Source of the DNA: Thermococcus sp. LS1
Lineage (GTDB): Archaea > Methanobacteriota_B > Thermococci > Thermococcales > Thermococcaceae
DNA length: 64,000 nt
NCBI RefSeq assembly: GCF_012027395.1
Contig: NZ_SNUJ01000002.1
Coordinates: 62,001 to 126,000, forward strand
Direction of reading: 5' to 3'
The notes under the pieces are model-generated. The model searched no databases. It had not been told where the DNA came from and saw nothing but the letters and a program-made list of their open reading frames with translations. Each line of letters begins with the position of its first letter. Positions within the stretch are counted from its first letter, which is position 1. Shown one piece after another: positions 42,156 through 51,995 of the stretch. The translations under genes were made by a program, and so were the position numbers.

Positions 42156-45100
42156 ATGGTCACGCTCATCATCGCCGAGAAGCCCAACGTCGCGAGAAAG
42201 ATAGCCTACGCCCTGGCAGAGGGTAAGCCGGTCAGGAAGACCATCGGTAAGGTTCCCTACTATGAGTTCACGCGCGACGGGAAGAGAATAATCGTAGCTC
42301 CGGCAGTTGGCCACCTCTTCTCGCTCGCCCCAAAGACGAAGACTTACGGTTATCCGGTCTTTGACATTGAATGGGTTCCTGTCTACGTCGCCGAGAAAGG
42401 CAAGAGCTACGCTAAAGACTACATTAAGGCTTTGGCAACCCTCGCTAAACGCGCCGACGAGTTTGTAGTTGCCTGCGACTACGATACTGAGGGTGAGGTT
42501 ATCGGTTATACAGCTCTCAAATACGCCTGCGGCGTTGACCCCTCAAAGGCCAAGCGCATGAAGTTCTCCGCCTTAACAAAGAAGGACCTTCTAAAGGCCT
42601 GGTACAACCTGGAACCGACCATAAACTTTGGAATGGCCGACGCGGGGATAGCGCGTCATGTCCTCGACTGGTACTGGGGTGTGAATCTCTCTCGGGCCCT
42701 AACCTCGGCGATAAAGCGCGCCAGCGGCAAGTGGATGGTTCTGAGCACCGGTAGAGTCCAGGGGCCCACTCTTAAGTTCCTCGTGGACAGGGAGAAGGAG
42801 ATCCAGAACTTCAAGCCCACGCCATACTGGGTCATTAAAATGCTTTTAGAGAAAAACGGCCAGCAGTACACGGCCGTTTACGAGAAAGAGCGTATTCTTG
42901 ATGAAAACGAGGCCAAGCGCATCGTTGAAGAGGCCAAGAAGGGGCCGGCCTTCGTCGAGAAGGTTGAGGTGAAGCAGCAGAACAGACATCCTCCGGTTCC
43001 CTTCGACCTCGGAACGCTCCAGAGGGAAGCGTATTCCGCCTTTGGATACAGTCCAAAGAAGACTTTGGAGATTGCCCAGAAGCTCTACGAGAAGGGTTAC
43101 TGTCTCCACCCCGATTCTCTCATACCAACCCCTGAAGGGGTAAAGAGAATCAAAGAGTTACCCCGTGAGGGTGAAGTATTTGCCCTTGACTTCGACCTTA
43201 AACTGTCAAAGGCAAGGTACAGGCTTCTTGAAAGGGACGCGGACGAGCCCATGTATAAAGTCGTCCTGAGCGATAGAACGGAGCTCTACCTTACGGGAGA
43301 CCATCCAGTTTTGGTTTATCGGGACGACAAGCTAATATTTGTGCCAGCTGGGGAACTCAGAGACGATGACCAGGTAGTGCTTCTTATAAACCGTCAGAAG
43401 TTCCAGGATGTGGGGAGAACTCCAAGTCTGTTTGACTTTGTCCTAAAAAACGCCCCTTCCATGAAAGACTACATCCTCTATGAACCTTCCTTTGGCCCCA
43501 TTTTAAGGGAGAGGATTGGGAAGGCTGGTTTAAAGGTGGAAATCCTGTGGAGGTTCAAAATCAGGGAGCCAACGTACTACAAATACCTCAGGGGCAAAAT
43601 GCCTGTTCCAGTTTTCAGATTTCTTATTGAGAGGGGTGTAGTCTCAAAGGAAGAGGCAGGAAGAATTTTCAGGGGATTCTCACACGGCACATCACTATCC
43701 CCGGTTTCTTTTGAGTTCAGCGAGGATTTCTGGTACCTGTTCGGTTTCGTAGTGGGAGATGGTCATCTGACTAAGGAGGGCAAAATAACAATCTCCGCCA
43801 AGGATAGGACAGAAGAAACAATAAAGGCTCTTGGAGAGGTTGCGAGCTCCCTGGGTATTCCATTCGCCTACGATTCGAAATACAAGATGATAATCATCCG
43901 TAGCAAGTCCTTGGCGAGGTTGCTTGAACTTCTTGGCTGTCCCCCCGGAAACAAAACGGAGATATTTGAGGTTCCCAATGAGGTAATGGCAAAGCCCGAA
44001 TGGATGGCTTCGTTCCTAGCCGGTTACTACGATGCCGACGGCCACATCGGTACAAAACTAACGGGAAGTAAAAAATCAATGTCCCCACAAATTGTCCTGA
44101 CATCTAAGAACAGGCGGGCAATATACACGGTCAAACTCATGTGGCAACTCCTCGGTGTTGGAACGTACCTATGGGAGAAGAAAGACAGACGGGGCAACTT
44201 TATAGCTTACGAGCTTAAGGTCTACTCCCGCGACGCACTCAGGTTTTACGAGGTTATGAGTGACCATCTAAGGGTGAAGAAGCGAGACCTTGAGAAAGTT
44301 CGGGAGATGGCGGTACGAAAGAGGAAATCCTATTCCCACCATTACAGCGTTCTCAATGTTAAGGACTGGAGGGGGAAGTTAAGAACCAACAATACGCTCT
44401 GGAAAAAGTTTGACATGTCCAATCAGACCGCACATGGAAGAGGGATAAGTCTCGACAAGCTCAGGAGGATTAAAGACTATCTGACCGATGAAGACCTCCG
44501 CAGGATTGCCACGGGGGACGTTTATGTGCTTGGGATAAGATCCATTGAGAAGTTCCACTATCGCGGAAAGGTCTACGATCTCGTTGTTGAGAACTATCAC
44601 AACTTCATAGCCAATGGCGTCGTTGTCCACAATTGTTCCTATCCCCGCACTTCGTCCCAAAAGCTCCCAAAGAACCTCAATTTCCGCTCTATACTTCAGA
44701 ACCTGGCTAAACTTCCGGAGTACAAGCCCTTCGCCCACGAGCTTCTGGGTAAGGAGAGGCTCAAACCTGTCGAAGGCAAGAAGGACGACCCTGCTCATCC
44801 TGCCATCTACCCTACAGGCGAGCTTCCAAAGCCGGGCGAGCTGACTAAAGACGAGGCCAACCTCTACGATCTCATCGTGAGGCGCTTTTTGGCTCTCTTC
44901 ATGGAGCCGGCTGTTAGGGAGATAATGAAGGTCATTATAAACTCAAACGGTCACCGCTTCATTCTGAGCGGAGCCAGGACGGTTAAGGAAGGGTGGCTCA
45001 AGGTTTACGGTAAGTACGTCAAGTTTGATGAGGTTATCCTGCCCTCCTTTAAGGAGGGTGAGCCTGTTAAGGTCCTCCAGATAAAGCGCGAGAAGAAGAA

Positions 45101-45839
45101 AACGAAGCCTCCGGCGAGATATTCTCCCGCAGCCGTAATCAAGAAGATGGAGGATCTAGGCATAGGAACGAAAGCCACGCGTGCCCAGATACTCGAAACG
45201 CTCTATGCGAGGGGCTACATCGAGGGTAAGAAGAAGATAAAGGTTACCCCTCTCGGTATGCGCGTCGTCGAGGCCTTGGAGCGGAACGTTCCTGACATAG
45301 TCAGCGTCGAGCTGACGAGGGCATTTGAGGAGAAGATGGAGGAGATAATGGCCGGCAAGGCCGATAAAGACCTAGTTATAGAAGAGAGCAAGGAGCAGCT
45401 CGTCAAGATCCTTCAGGAGTTCAAAGAAAAGGAACTGGACATCGGAAAGATCCTCATGGAAACCACGGGAACCGGTGTAACAACGAGCAAAGAAAATGCC
45501 AAGCGCGCTGGGGCGGTAAATGAGCTCAGTGAGGCTGAGGAAAAAGAAGTGAAGAAGACCATTGAAAAGGGAGAAAAGAAGCCCCTTGTCGTTGGCAAGT
45601 GCCCCAAATGTGGCGGCGATTTGGTCGTCCGCTACAACAGAAAGACAGGGAAGAGATTCGTTGGCTGCTCGAACTGGCCGAAGTGCAACGTCACGTATCC
45701 CCTCCTCCAGCGCGGGCAGATAATCCCAACGAACAAGACCTGCTGTGATGGTGCTCCTGTCGTCAAAATCCGCGAAAAAGGCAGAGAGTACGAGATCTGC
45801 CTTGACATGAACTGCAAAGAGTGGAGGAAGAAAAAGTAA
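42156..45839 (+). CDS. Type IA DNA topoisomerase containing an intein
   Basis: A 1227-residue precursor giving a 716-residue topoisomerase after splicing. Toprim domain at residues 1-150 ([18 protein letters not shown], Mg-binding DYDTEG near 108). The intein occupies residues 316-826. The catalytic Tyr is Y829 of the precursor in CSYPRTSS, only two residues after the splice junction. C-terminal zinc ribbons start near residue 1149 ([13 protein letters not shown]...GCSNWPKC, then CCDG...CLDMNC). It relaxes or decatenates underwound DNA. ATG at 42156 after AGGTG; TATA TTTTTATA near 42117. Archaeal topo III/topA group. Confidence 0.93.
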   Translation: MVTLIIAEKPNVARKIAYALAEGKPVRKTIGKVPYYEFTRDGKRIIVAPAVGHLFSLAPKTKTYGYPVFDIEWVPVYVAEKGKSYAKDYIKALATLAKRADEFVVACDYDTEGEVIGYTALKYACGVDPSKAKRMKFSALTKKDLLKAWYNLEPTINFGMADAGIARHVLDWYWGVNLSRALTSAIKRASGKWMVLSTGRVQGPTLKFLVDREKEIQNFKPTPYWVIKMLLEKNGQQYTAVYEKERILDENEAKRIVEEAKKGPAFVEKVEVKQQNRHPPVPFDLGTLQREAYSAFGYSPKKTLEIAQKLYEKGYCLHPDSLIPTPEGVKRIKELPREGEVFALDFDLKLSKARYRLLERDADEPMYKVVLSDRTELYLTGDHPVLVYRDDKLIFVPAGELRDDDQVVLLINRQKFQDVGRTPSLFDFVLKNAPSMKDYILYEPSFGPILRERIGKAGLKVEILWRFKIREPTYYKYLRGKMPVPVFRFLIERGVVSKEEAGRIFRGFSHGTSLSPVSFEFSEDFWYLFGFVVGDGHLTKEGKITISAKDRTEETIKALGEVASSLGIPFAYDSKYKMIIIRSKSLARLLELLGCPPGNKTEIFEVPNEVMAKPEWMASFLAGYYDADGHIGTKLTGSKKSMSPQIVLTSKNRRAIYTVKLMWQLLGVGTYLWEKKDRRGNFIAYELKVYSRDALRFYEVMSDHLRVKKRDLEKVREMAVRKRKSYSHHYSVLNVKDWRGKLRTNNTLWKKFDMSNQTAHGRGISLDKLRRIKDYLTDEDLRRIATGDVYVLGIRSIEKFHYRGKVYDLVVENYHNFIANGVVVHNCSYPRTSSQKLPKNLNFRSILQNLAKLPEYKPFAHELLGKERLKPVEGKKDDPAHPAIYPTGELPKPGELTKDEANLYDLIVRRFLALFMEPAVREIMKVIINSNGHRFILSGARTVKEGWLKVYGKYVKFDEVILPSFKEGEPVKVLQIKREKKKTKPPARYSPAAVIKKMEDLGIGTKATRAQILETLYARGYIEGKKKIKVTPLGMRVVEALERNVPDIVSVELTRAFEEKMEEIMAGKADKDLVIEESKEQLVKILQEFKEKELDIGKILMETTGTGVTTSKENAKRAGAVNELSEAEEKEVKKTIEKGEKKPLVVGKCPKCGGDLVVRYNRKTGKRFVGCSNWPKCNVTYPLLQRGQIIPTNKTCCDGAPVVKIREKGREYEICLDMNCKEWRKKK
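43101..44633 (+). other. Intein with LAGLIDADG homing endonuclease
   Basis: A 511-residue in-frame insertion. Block A starts [20 protein letters not shown] (Cys1), block B is LTGDHPV, and block F/G ends [10 protein letters not shown] with Cys+1 on the downstream extein, so all splicing residues are present. Two LAGLIDADG motifs carry their acidic residues: [11 protein letters not shown] (Asp near precursor residue 535) and [12 protein letters not shown] (Asp near 626). Splicing and homing both look functional. Removal joins ...KLYEKGY to CSYPRTSS. Confidence 0.95.
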
Positions 45840-47030
45840 TCAGAGCAGCTCCTTAAGGAGGCTCAACCTCCTCTTGCTCATGAGCACCTTGGGGTGCTTG
45901 AGGAGGGCCTTGATGACCTCGACGTAGTCTCCTCCCGCTATCTTTTCGGCATCCGCACCACTGAGTATCTGGATGAAGAGGTCAAGGTCTTCGTCGGTGA
46001 GCTTCTCCGTGACGCGCCTGACCTTCAGAACCCTCTCAAGCCTCTTTCCGTCGGTCTCCCACCACTCGGTCGTGTAGTTCTTAAGGAGCTCCAGGTTTTC
46101 TTCCTCAAGAGCCTTGACTATCCACTTGCTGGCTATGGTTCCGGCATCCATCGCCTCAGCCATTCCACCACCGTGCATGGGGTTTACCTGCCTTGCTGCA
46201 TCGCCGACAACGATAACGTTGTCCTTGGCGAGCTCCTTGACGAAACCGCCAACCGGAACAACGCCGACGTTTATCTCCAGAAGCTTCTTGGCGGGAATGT
46301 TGTTCTCCTTCAGCCACTTGTCGAGGTAGTACTTGGCCGTCTGGGGATTGTCGGAGTTTATGCCTATTCCGACGTTGGCCCTATCTTCATCCTTGGGGAA
46401 GACCCAAACGTAGCCCCTCGGCGCTATTTCGTTCCCGAACCAGAGATGGATTAGGTCAGGGTCAAAGCCCTCGATGAGCATCTCGTACTCATAGCTTGAG
46501 TCGAACTCGTGCGGCGGGGCGTAGGTGTTTATGCCGGCCTTCCTCGCTATGGTACTCTCCACACCATCGGCAGCAACGATTATGTCAGCATAAATCTCAA
46601 CGGGCTCGTCCTCGTGCTTGGCCTTTATTCCCGCTATTTTTCCGTCCTTCCTTATGACGTCCATTGCCTCGGTTCTAGCAAGAACGTCGGCCCCAGCTTT
46701 GGCGGCGTAATAAGCAAGCATTTTGTCGAAGACCTTCCTCTCGAGGATTACACCGCTGACTTCCTTGTATCTGAGCTCGAGCTCGTAGCCGCTTGGGGAG
46801 TAGAGTTTGGCACCATAAATTTCACGGTTGATGAAGCGCCTGTCGTAGGGTATGTCGTACTTCTCAAAGACCGTCTTGCTTATTCCCTCGGCGCACTGCT
46901 TTGGAGTGCCTATCGCGGACTTCTTATCGATGAGCAGAACGGAGAAGCCGGCTTTAGCAACGTTTCTCGCGACGATTGGGCCGGCGATTCCTGCGCCGAC
47001 AACCACTACATCGTACTTCATCTCGGTCAT
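45840..47030 (-). CDS. Geranylgeranyl reductase-family flavoprotein
   Basis: A 396-residue FAD enzyme: N-terminal [26 protein letters not shown] near residue 47 (the Cys-x-E-G motif of the family), [16 protein letters not shown], and the second FAD motif [20 protein letters not shown]. It reduces the isoprenoid chains of archaeal ether lipids, usually with reduced ferredoxin. It overlaps the ferredoxin gene by 4 nt, so the likely electron donor is made next door. Confidence 0.93.
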   Translation of the reverse strand: MTEMKYDVVVVGAGIAGPIVARNVAKAGFSVLLIDKKSAIGTPKQCAEGISKTVFEKYDIPYDRRFINREIYGAKLYSPSGYELELRYKEVSGVILERKVFDKMLAYYAAKAGADVLARTEAMDVIRKDGKIAGIKAKHEDEPVEIYADIIVAADGVESTIARKAGINTYAPPHEFDSSYEYEMLIEGFDPDLIHLWFGNEIAPRGYVWVFPKDEDRANVGIGINSDNPQTAKYYLDKWLKENNIPAKKLLEINVGVVPVGGFVKELAKDNVIVVGDAARQVNPMHGGGMAEAMDAGTIASKWIVKALEEENLELLKNYTTEWWETDGKRLERVLKVRRVTEKLTDEDLDLFIQILSGADAEKIAGGDYVEVIKALLKHPKVLMSKRRLSLLKELL

Positions 47031-47230
47031 TCGGACACCCCCAGGGGTTCAGCGGTTAGGGCACCAACCGGGCAGGCGTTGATGCATATGCGGCAGGATA
47101 TGCACTTGTCCTGGAAGAACTCCCACTTTGAGGAGCCCACTTTTATGGCCAGCGTTGGGCAGACACCCGCACAGCCGCCGCAGAGGTAGCACCTGTCTTC
47201 GTTAACGACGATTTTAATCTTCTCCGGCAT
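47027..47230 (-). CDS. 2[4Fe-4S] ferredoxin
   Basis: A 67-residue ferredoxin with two complete cluster motifs, [12 protein letters not shown] and [12 protein letters not shown]. The ATG at 47230 follows GGTGTCGAAG. It begins inside the end of surR (17-nt overlap) and ends in an ATGA overlap with the reductase, so all three form one operon. Likely donor to geranylgeranyl reductase; a wider redox role is possible. Confidence 0.92.
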   Translation of the reverse strand: MPEKIKIVVNEDRCYLCGGCAGVCPTLAIKVGSSKWEFFQDKCISCRICINACPVGALTAEPLGVSE

Positions 47231-47930
47231 CTTCGACACCGCCAAGCTTTTGTTTGAGCTTTTCCTCGTCGATTTTGACGACTCCGTCTTTTATTCTTAA
47301 CGGTATAAACCTGTCCAGCTCCTGGGCTTTGACGAGGACTTCCCTCTCCTTGAGGTTCAGCCTGTCGCTCAGGTCTTCGATAGTGGCCTCACCGTTGAGG
47401 AGCAAGTAGTGGAGTATCGCCAGCTGGGTCATGTCGCCGATTTCCTCCAGGTAGCGCTCTTTTATCTCCTTCATCAGCCTATCCCTTCTGCTCTCAACTG
47501 CCTGGAGGGCCTGGAGAATCTTCTCGAGCTCTCCGGTAAGCTCAAGGAATGAGGTAACCATACTAATGAGTGTTTCGTGCTCGAGGGGTATGCGAGAGAG
47601 GTCTATCTCAGTTTTTTCTATCAAGGGCTCACCCAGGTCAAGGCCACGGTACCAGAACAGGTTAGGGGTTACCGTGGTGACGTAAGTTCTGGATATGGCT
47701 ATGTCATAGTACTTCCTTGCGGGCCCAATGAAGGGGCCTTCCCTCTCGTAGGACTTTAGGATGCCTTCGCGCTCCATGATTTTAAGGTGCTTGGCAACGG
47801 CTGTTGAGGAAACGCTCACCTTGCTGCTGAGGAAGCTGAAGTAGCATTCCGTACAGGTGAGGTGGCTGAGCAGATCGCGCCTCACCTTGTTTCCCAATAT
47901 GTAAAAGATGTCCGGTTCAGTTTCAGTCAT
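47214..47930 (-). CDS. surR: SurR, redox-switch sulfur-response transcription regulator
   Basis: A 238-residue ArsR-type regulator. The CxxC redox switch is CTEC at residues 26-29 in the first helices (HLTCTECYFSFL), and the wHTH continues STAVAKHLKIMEREGILKSY. In P. furiosus the reduced protein activates hydrogen-metabolism genes and represses sulfur-response genes; oxidation of the switch by sulfur releases DNA. The start ATG at 47930 follows GGTGTGGGTC. It is divergent from pdo, as in P. furiosus (PF0095/PF0094), with a perfect site between them. Confidence 0.93.
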   Translation of the reverse strand: MTETEPDIFYILGNKVRRDLLSHLTCTECYFSFLSSKVSVSSTAVAKHLKIMEREGILKSYEREGPFIGPARKYYDIAISRTYVTTVTPNLFWYRGLDLGEPLIEKTEIDLSRIPLEHETLISMVTSFLELTGELEKILQALQAVESRRDRLMKEIKERYLEEIGDMTQLAILHYLLLNGEATIEDLSDRLNLKEREVLVKAQELDRFIPLRIKDGVVKIDEEKLKQKLGGVEDAGED

Positions 47931-47961
47931 GACCCACACCACCCAAATCTGTGACGCAAAG

Positions 47962-47971
47962 CTTATATAGT
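47962..47971 (-). promoter_or_regulatory. TATA box of the surR operon
   Basis: Minus-strand CTATATAAGC lies 32-41 nt before the surR ATG, so the leader is about 10 nt. The SurR site (47980-47996) is just upstream of it, the position used for activation. Confidence 0.6.
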
Positions 47972-47979
47972 GAACATTC

Positions 47980-47996
47980 AACCTTAGGTTGCAAAC
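47980..47996. promoter_or_regulatory. Extended SurR binding site
   Basis: AAC-CTTAG-GTT-GCA-AAC is a perfect reverse-complement match to the extended SurR consensus GTT-N3-AAC-N5-GTT described in P. furiosus. It lies between the TATA boxes of surR (47962-47971) and pdo, 10 nt upstream of the surR TATA box and about 37 nt upstream of the pdo TATA box, so one bound dimer pair could act on both genes. Confidence 0.85.
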
Positions 47997-48032
47997 CTGG
48001 AGATTAAACTCCACCAGGTATTGTGCTCAAAG

Positions 48033-48041
48033 CGTTATAAA
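48033..48041 (+). promoter_or_regulatory. TATA box of pdo
   Basis: CGTTATAAA lies 25-33 nt before the pdo ATG region; start near 48059 leaves a very short leader overlapping GGAGGTG. Confidence 0.55.
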
Positions 48042-48065
48042 CCTTTAGATGTGGAGGTGTCGAAA

Positions 48066-48746
48066 ATGGGATTGATTAGTGATGCGGACAAGAAGGTTAT
48101 CAAGGAGGAGTTCTTCTCCAAGATGACCAACCCAGTCAAGATTATCGGATTCATCGGGGAGGACCACTGCCAGTACTGTGACCAGCTCAAACAGCTGGTT
48201 CAGGAGCTTGCCGAGCTGAGCGACAAGCTCACTTATGAGTTCCACGACTTCAACAGCGAGGAGGGCAGGAAGCTCGCCGAGCAGTATGGCATCGATCGCG
48301 CCCCGGCCGTTACCATAACCCAGGACGGCAAGGACATGGGCGTCAGGTTCTTTGGCCTTCCTGCCGGTCACGAGTTCGGTGCCTTCCTTGAGGACATCGT
48401 CGACGTCAGCAACGCCCAGACCGACCTTATGCCTGATACGAAGGAGGAGCTTGCCAAGGTCGACAGAGACGTCAGAATACTCGTCTTCGTCACTCCGACC
48501 TGCCCGTACTGCCCGCTCGCGGTCAGGATGGCTCACAAGTTTGCCATCGAGAACACCAACGCCGGCAAGGGTAAGATAAGGGGTGACATGGTTGAGGCCA
48601 TCGAGTATCCGGAATGGGCTGACCAGTACAGCGTCATGGCCGTCCCGAAGATCGTCATCCAGGTAGACGGCGAGGACAAGGTTCAGTTCGAGGGAGCTTA
48701 CCCGGAGAAGATGTTCCTCGAGAAGCTTCTTGCCGCCCTCGAGTGA
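48066..48746 (+). CDS. pdo: Protein disulfide oxidoreductase (Pdo, tandem thioredoxin folds)
   Basis: A 226-residue protein, exactly the P. furiosus length, with two thioredoxin-fold units. Unit one has CQYC at 35-38 and unit two CPYC at 146-149. It forms and isomerises disulfides in the cytoplasm and, with NAD(P)H-linked reductase, reduces SurR. The ATG at 48066 follows GGAGGTG; the 15-codon frame extension overlaps the promoter. Confidence 0.95.
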   Translation: MGLISDADKKVIKEEFFSKMTNPVKIIGFIGEDHCQYCDQLKQLVQELAELSDKLTYEFHDFNSEEGRKLAEQYGIDRAPAVTITQDGKDMGVRFFGLPAGHEFGAFLEDIVDVSNAQTDLMPDTKEELAKVDRDVRILVFVTPTCPYCPLAVRMAHKFAIENTNAGKGKIRGDMVEAIEYPEWADQYSVMAVPKIVIQVDGEDKVQFEGAYPEKMFLEKLLAALE

Positions 48747-48861
48747 GGGCCTTTTCTTTAATCATTTGATTGTAGGATTATGTAATTACTGATAGCCCTT
48801 AGATTTCAAGATTGTGAACATGAGTTCACTGCCCTCAGTTCTCCTGGAGTCTTATTGAAAC

Positions 48862-48884
48862 CTCGCTCTGCCATGAAGAGCGAG
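48862..48884. repeat. Hairpin-forming inverted repeat after pdo
   Basis: CTCGCTCT-GCCATGA-AGAGCGAG has perfect 8-bp arms and a 7-nt loop in the 195-nt gap between convergent pdo and acetyl-CoA synthetase beta genes. No ORF or promoter goes with it; a 3'-end hairpin is likely. Confidence 0.45.
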
Positions 48885-48941
48885 AAGATGAATTCAAAAA
48901 AATACGATCAAATTAACGAGTAAAAATGGGGAAGAGCCCCT

Positions 48942-49640
48942 TCAGAGAAGCATCCTCGCGTCGACGGCAACCGCGCTGTCCTCGTAGGCGAAGATCGGGT
49001 TGATGTCGAGCTCCTTGATCTCCGGAAGCTCAAGGGCAAGCTCGCCGACCTTGACGATTATATCCGCGAGAGCATCGATGTCCACCGGCTTCTCACCACG
49101 GGCTCCGGCGAGGATCGGGTAGGCCTTGATCTCCTTTATCATGTCGAGGGCTTCCTCCTTGGTTATCGGAGCAACACGGAAGGAAACGTCCTTGAGGATC
49201 TCAACAAAAATTCCACCGAGACCGAACATGATGGCCGGGCCGAACTGCGGGTCGCGGATCATACCGACGATGACCTCCTTGCCGAGTGGAAGCATCTTGT
49301 AGACGATGACGCCCCAGAGGTCGGCGTCCGGCTTGTAGTTCTTGGCGTTCTCCATGATGGTCTTGAATGCCTGCCTAGCTTCATCGTCGTTCTTGATGTT
49401 GACCTTGACACCGCCGGCGTCGCTCTTGTGGATGATCTGCGGAGAAACGATCTTCATGACGACAGGGTAGCCGATTTCACGGGCGAACTGAACGGCCTCC
49501 TCCTCGTTGGTGGCGACCTTGAAGTCCGGAACGGGGACGCCATAGAGCTTGAGTATCTCCTTGGCTTCCGGCTCGACGAGCTGCCTGTTTTCAGCCTTCG
49601 CCTTCTCGATTATCTCCCTAGCCTTTGCAATCCTGTCCAT
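48942..49640 (-). CDS. ADP-forming acetyl-CoA synthetase, beta subunit
   Basis: A 232-residue ATP-grasp subunit of the NDP-forming acyl-CoA synthetase that makes ATP from acetyl-CoA in sugar and peptide fermentation. The ATP-grasp begins with EPEAKEILKLYGVPVPDFKV, with PVVMKIVSPQIIHKSDAGGV and PAIMFGLGGIFVEILKDVSF (phosphohistidine swing partners). Length and start (ATG 49640 after GGTGAT) match the isoform I beta of Pyrococcus. The alpha subunit is not in the window. Confidence 0.93.
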   Translation of the reverse strand: MDRIAKAREIIEKAKAENRQLVEPEAKEILKLYGVPVPDFKVATNEEEAVQFAREIGYPVVMKIVSPQIIHKSDAGGVKVNIKNDDEARQAFKTIMENAKNYKPDADLWGVIVYKMLPLGKEVIVGMIRDPQFGPAIMFGLGGIFVEILKDVSFRVAPITKEEALDMIKEIKAYPILAGARGEKPVDIDALADIIVKVGELALELPEIKELDINPIFAYEDSAVAVDARMLL

Positions 49641-49785
49641 ACCAATCACCTCATCAGCTTGACAGTTGTGAATCTCTCGGGAGAGTTAAAAGGGTTTCCA
49701 TTTGCCAACCTTTCGTTTCGGCTCGATTTGAAGCGATAACCGGGGTATAAATACTATGCCGCCGAAAGGGATATAGGTGATTGCG

Positions 49786-51087
49786 ATGAATAGAAAAATG
49801 ATCGCTGGACTCGGAGGAATTTTAATTCTGATTCTGGCGGTTTTCTCGTTTCAGGGGGAGAAGGCTATGGATGCCAACACCACGGTTGTCCTCTACAATT
49901 CTGTCAGGATTGGGGTTATTGAAGAGACCATTGAGCTCGACCTGAATGAGGGAATTAACGATGTTCCCCTTGAGAAGCTGGCCGGGCTGAACATAGCAGA
50001 GGTGACGATAAGGCCGCTCGACGATGGAGTTAGAGTCCTCGGGATTTTCAGTAAGAGCTCCACTGGAGACGTTTACAGCGCCAACGTTGGAAGCGATGTC
50101 GAGATCAAGCTGAGGAGCGGCGATACCGTTACCGGAAAGTTCCTTGGCATCAAGAACGGCAAGCTTGCCATTCAGGGCGATTCATACTACCTCATCAACC
50201 CGAACGAGGTGGTTTACTTCAAAGCTGAGAACCTGGAGGGGGCTTCGAGCGTTTATGCGGCTATTCAGGCTGATGCAGCCGGCAAGTACCGCTTCGACGT
50301 AATATACCGTGTGGCAAACATGAGCTGGTCCTCTCGCTACAAGCTCTACATTGGGGATACCGCCAAGCTCTACGGCTATATCGTGATAGACAACCCCACT
50401 GCTCAGGCTTTTGAGGGTGCGAGGGTTCTCCTCGTTGCCGGTGATGTTCAGCTTTATCAGCAGGCCTTCCCGCAGCCGAGGGTTCTCTACGAAAAGGCCG
50501 AGATTGGTGTGGTAGAGCCGGGTGAACCTGAGAAGATAGAGGCATTTTATCTGTACAAGCTCGGTATAGTCGACCTGAGCCCTTCGAGCAAGATGGTCTT
50601 CCCGTACATCAGCTTCGAGGCTCCCTTTGAGAGGGAGTACCTCTACGAGAGCTATACATACGGTGGAGAGGGTGCAGTTTACGAGTCAATCTCCTTTAAG
50701 ACGGATGACGTTCTTCCGGCTGGAGTCGTTGAGATTTACAGGGAGACTGAAGACGGGACGCTCCTGATAGGTGAGAGGATGATAGAGCACACGCCTGAGG
50801 GCGACATGCTCAGAATAGGGATCGGCAGAGACTACGACCTGAAAGGAAGCACCGTTCTCCTCGAGGAGAGGCACGCAGAGAGCTACTACTATTACAAGGT
50901 GAAGGTCACGCTCGAGAACTTCGGGGAAGAGACGAAAACCATAATAGTCCGGCACTACAAGTGGGGCAAGATAATCAGCTCGAGCATCGAGCCGATAAGC
51001 GAAAGGGCCAACTACGTCGAGTTCAAGGTTACGCTGAAGCCGGGAGAAAAGAAGGAGATAGTTTTTGACTACGAGAGCCGCTATTAG
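49786..51087 (+). CDS. Secreted DUF4139-domain protein
   Basis: A 433-residue protein with an N-terminal signal or anchor helix (LGGILILILAVFSFQG), then two beta-rich regions; DVIYRVANMSWSSRYKLYIG is typical of DUF4139, found in archaeal and bacterial surface proteins. Many Tyr and charged residues; no transmembrane segment at the C-terminus. Substrate or partner unknown. ATG at 49786 after AGGTGATTG; TATA GGTATAAATA near 49742. Confidence 0.75.
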   Translation: MNRKMIAGLGGILILILAVFSFQGEKAMDANTTVVLYNSVRIGVIEETIELDLNEGINDVPLEKLAGLNIAEVTIRPLDDGVRVLGIFSKSSTGDVYSANVGSDVEIKLRSGDTVTGKFLGIKNGKLAIQGDSYYLINPNEVVYFKAENLEGASSVYAAIQADAAGKYRFDVIYRVANMSWSSRYKLYIGDTAKLYGYIVIDNPTAQAFEGARVLLVAGDVQLYQQAFPQPRVLYEKAEIGVVEPGEPEKIEAFYLYKLGIVDLSPSSKMVFPYISFEAPFEREYLYESYTYGGEGAVYESISFKTDDVLPAGVVEIYRETEDGTLLIGERMIEHTPEGDMLRIGIGRDYDLKGSTVLLEERHAESYYYYKVKVTLENFGEETKTIIVRHYKWGKIISSSIEPISERANYVEFKVTLKPGEKKEIVFDYESRY

Positions 51088-51317
51088 GACTTTCTCAGCG
51101 TTATCTCGAACCTCTTTTCTCCTTTTGTCACGTCCAGCACGAGCCCCTTGTCGTAGTCTATAAACCTCGTCCCAACGAGGGCGTAGCCTTCCTCCTTGAG
51201 GAACTCCACCATCTTCAGCCCGAGCTCATCGAACAGCTTCGCCGCCATCGCGGCCATACTGGGCTCTTTTATACCCAGCTCGTCGTGATACTTTCTCGCA
51301 AGTTCGAAAACGTCCAT
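51084..51317 (-). CDS. Hypothetical protein, 77 residues
   Basis: A small soluble protein with an all-helical N-terminal half (ELARKYHDELGIKEPSMAAM) and a beta-rich C-terminus. It overlaps the DUF4139 gene by 4 nt in convergent arrangement. GGTGGTGTG precedes the ATG at 51317. No family recognised. Confidence 0.65.
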   Translation of the reverse strand: MDVFELARKYHDELGIKEPSMAAMAAKLFDELGLKMVEFLKEEGYALVGTRFIDYDKGLVLDVTKGEKRFEITLRKS

Positions 51318-51413
51318 AACACACCACCGTATTTACTCCTCGCGAAGGGATAAAACGGTTGCGGTCGAAAGGCTTAAAACTGCCAGCAATTACCACCCTA
51401 AGAAGTGGTCAGT

Positions 51414-51944
51414 ATGGAAGAGAAGACCCTTAAGAAGGGGGAGCGATATTACAAAGCCGGAAAGGTTCTCTGGGTGGTTAAACAGGGGGATACGCTCTTA
51501 TCCAAGGTCCTTGGCACTTACCTCTATTACGTTGAACTCAACCTCTCAACCGGCGAGAACCGCTGCACCTGCCCTCTCGGAGGGGACTGCAAACACGTCG
51601 CTGCCACCCTGAAGGCCTATGAGAACGGCTTCTACTTCGAAGCCCTGGAAAAGCACGCCGAACTCTACCCCGAGGCGGTGGCAATGGAGATGCTCGCGAG
51701 TGTTCCGGAGTTAGCGCTCGACGTTACTCTGAAGGAGCTTCGCTTTGCCATGAGCACCGATGAGAGCGGCAGTGAAGTGGCGAGGCTCTTCCGGAGGGCG
51801 CTGAAGCTCGTAGGGATCACCAAACGGGCCGAAGCCCTCCACGTCCTCGAGGAGGTTCTCGACGAGTACCGGCACATCTTCAGCGATTATGAACTCTCCT
51901 TAAAGCTGGAGGATGAGCTGAGGGAGCTTGAGGCAGGTCTCTAA
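51414..51944 (+). CDS. SWIM zinc-finger protein
   Basis: A 176-residue protein with a SWIM motif near residue 52, CTCPLGGDCKHVAAT (CxC...CxH), in an N-terminal domain, followed by a helical C-terminal half. SWIM proteins bind nucleic acid or protein partners in recombination and chromatin systems. Here it lies 51 nt upstream of reverse gyrase in the same direction, so a role near DNA topology is possible but inferred only from position. ATG at 51414 after GTGGTC; the divergent gene at 51317 shares the 96-nt promoter region. Confidence 0.8.
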   Translation: MEEKTLKKGERYYKAGKVLWVVKQGDTLLSKVLGTYLYYVELNLSTGENRCTCPLGGDCKHVAATLKAYENGFYFEALEKHAELYPEAVAMEMLASVPELALDVTLKELRFAMSTDESGSEVARLFRRALKLVGITKRAEALHVLEEVLDEYRHIFSDYELSLKLEDELRELEAGL

Positions 51945-51995
51945 AAAGCCTTATAAATCCCCCAAACACCAAATAGAAACTTAGAGGGTGGGAAA

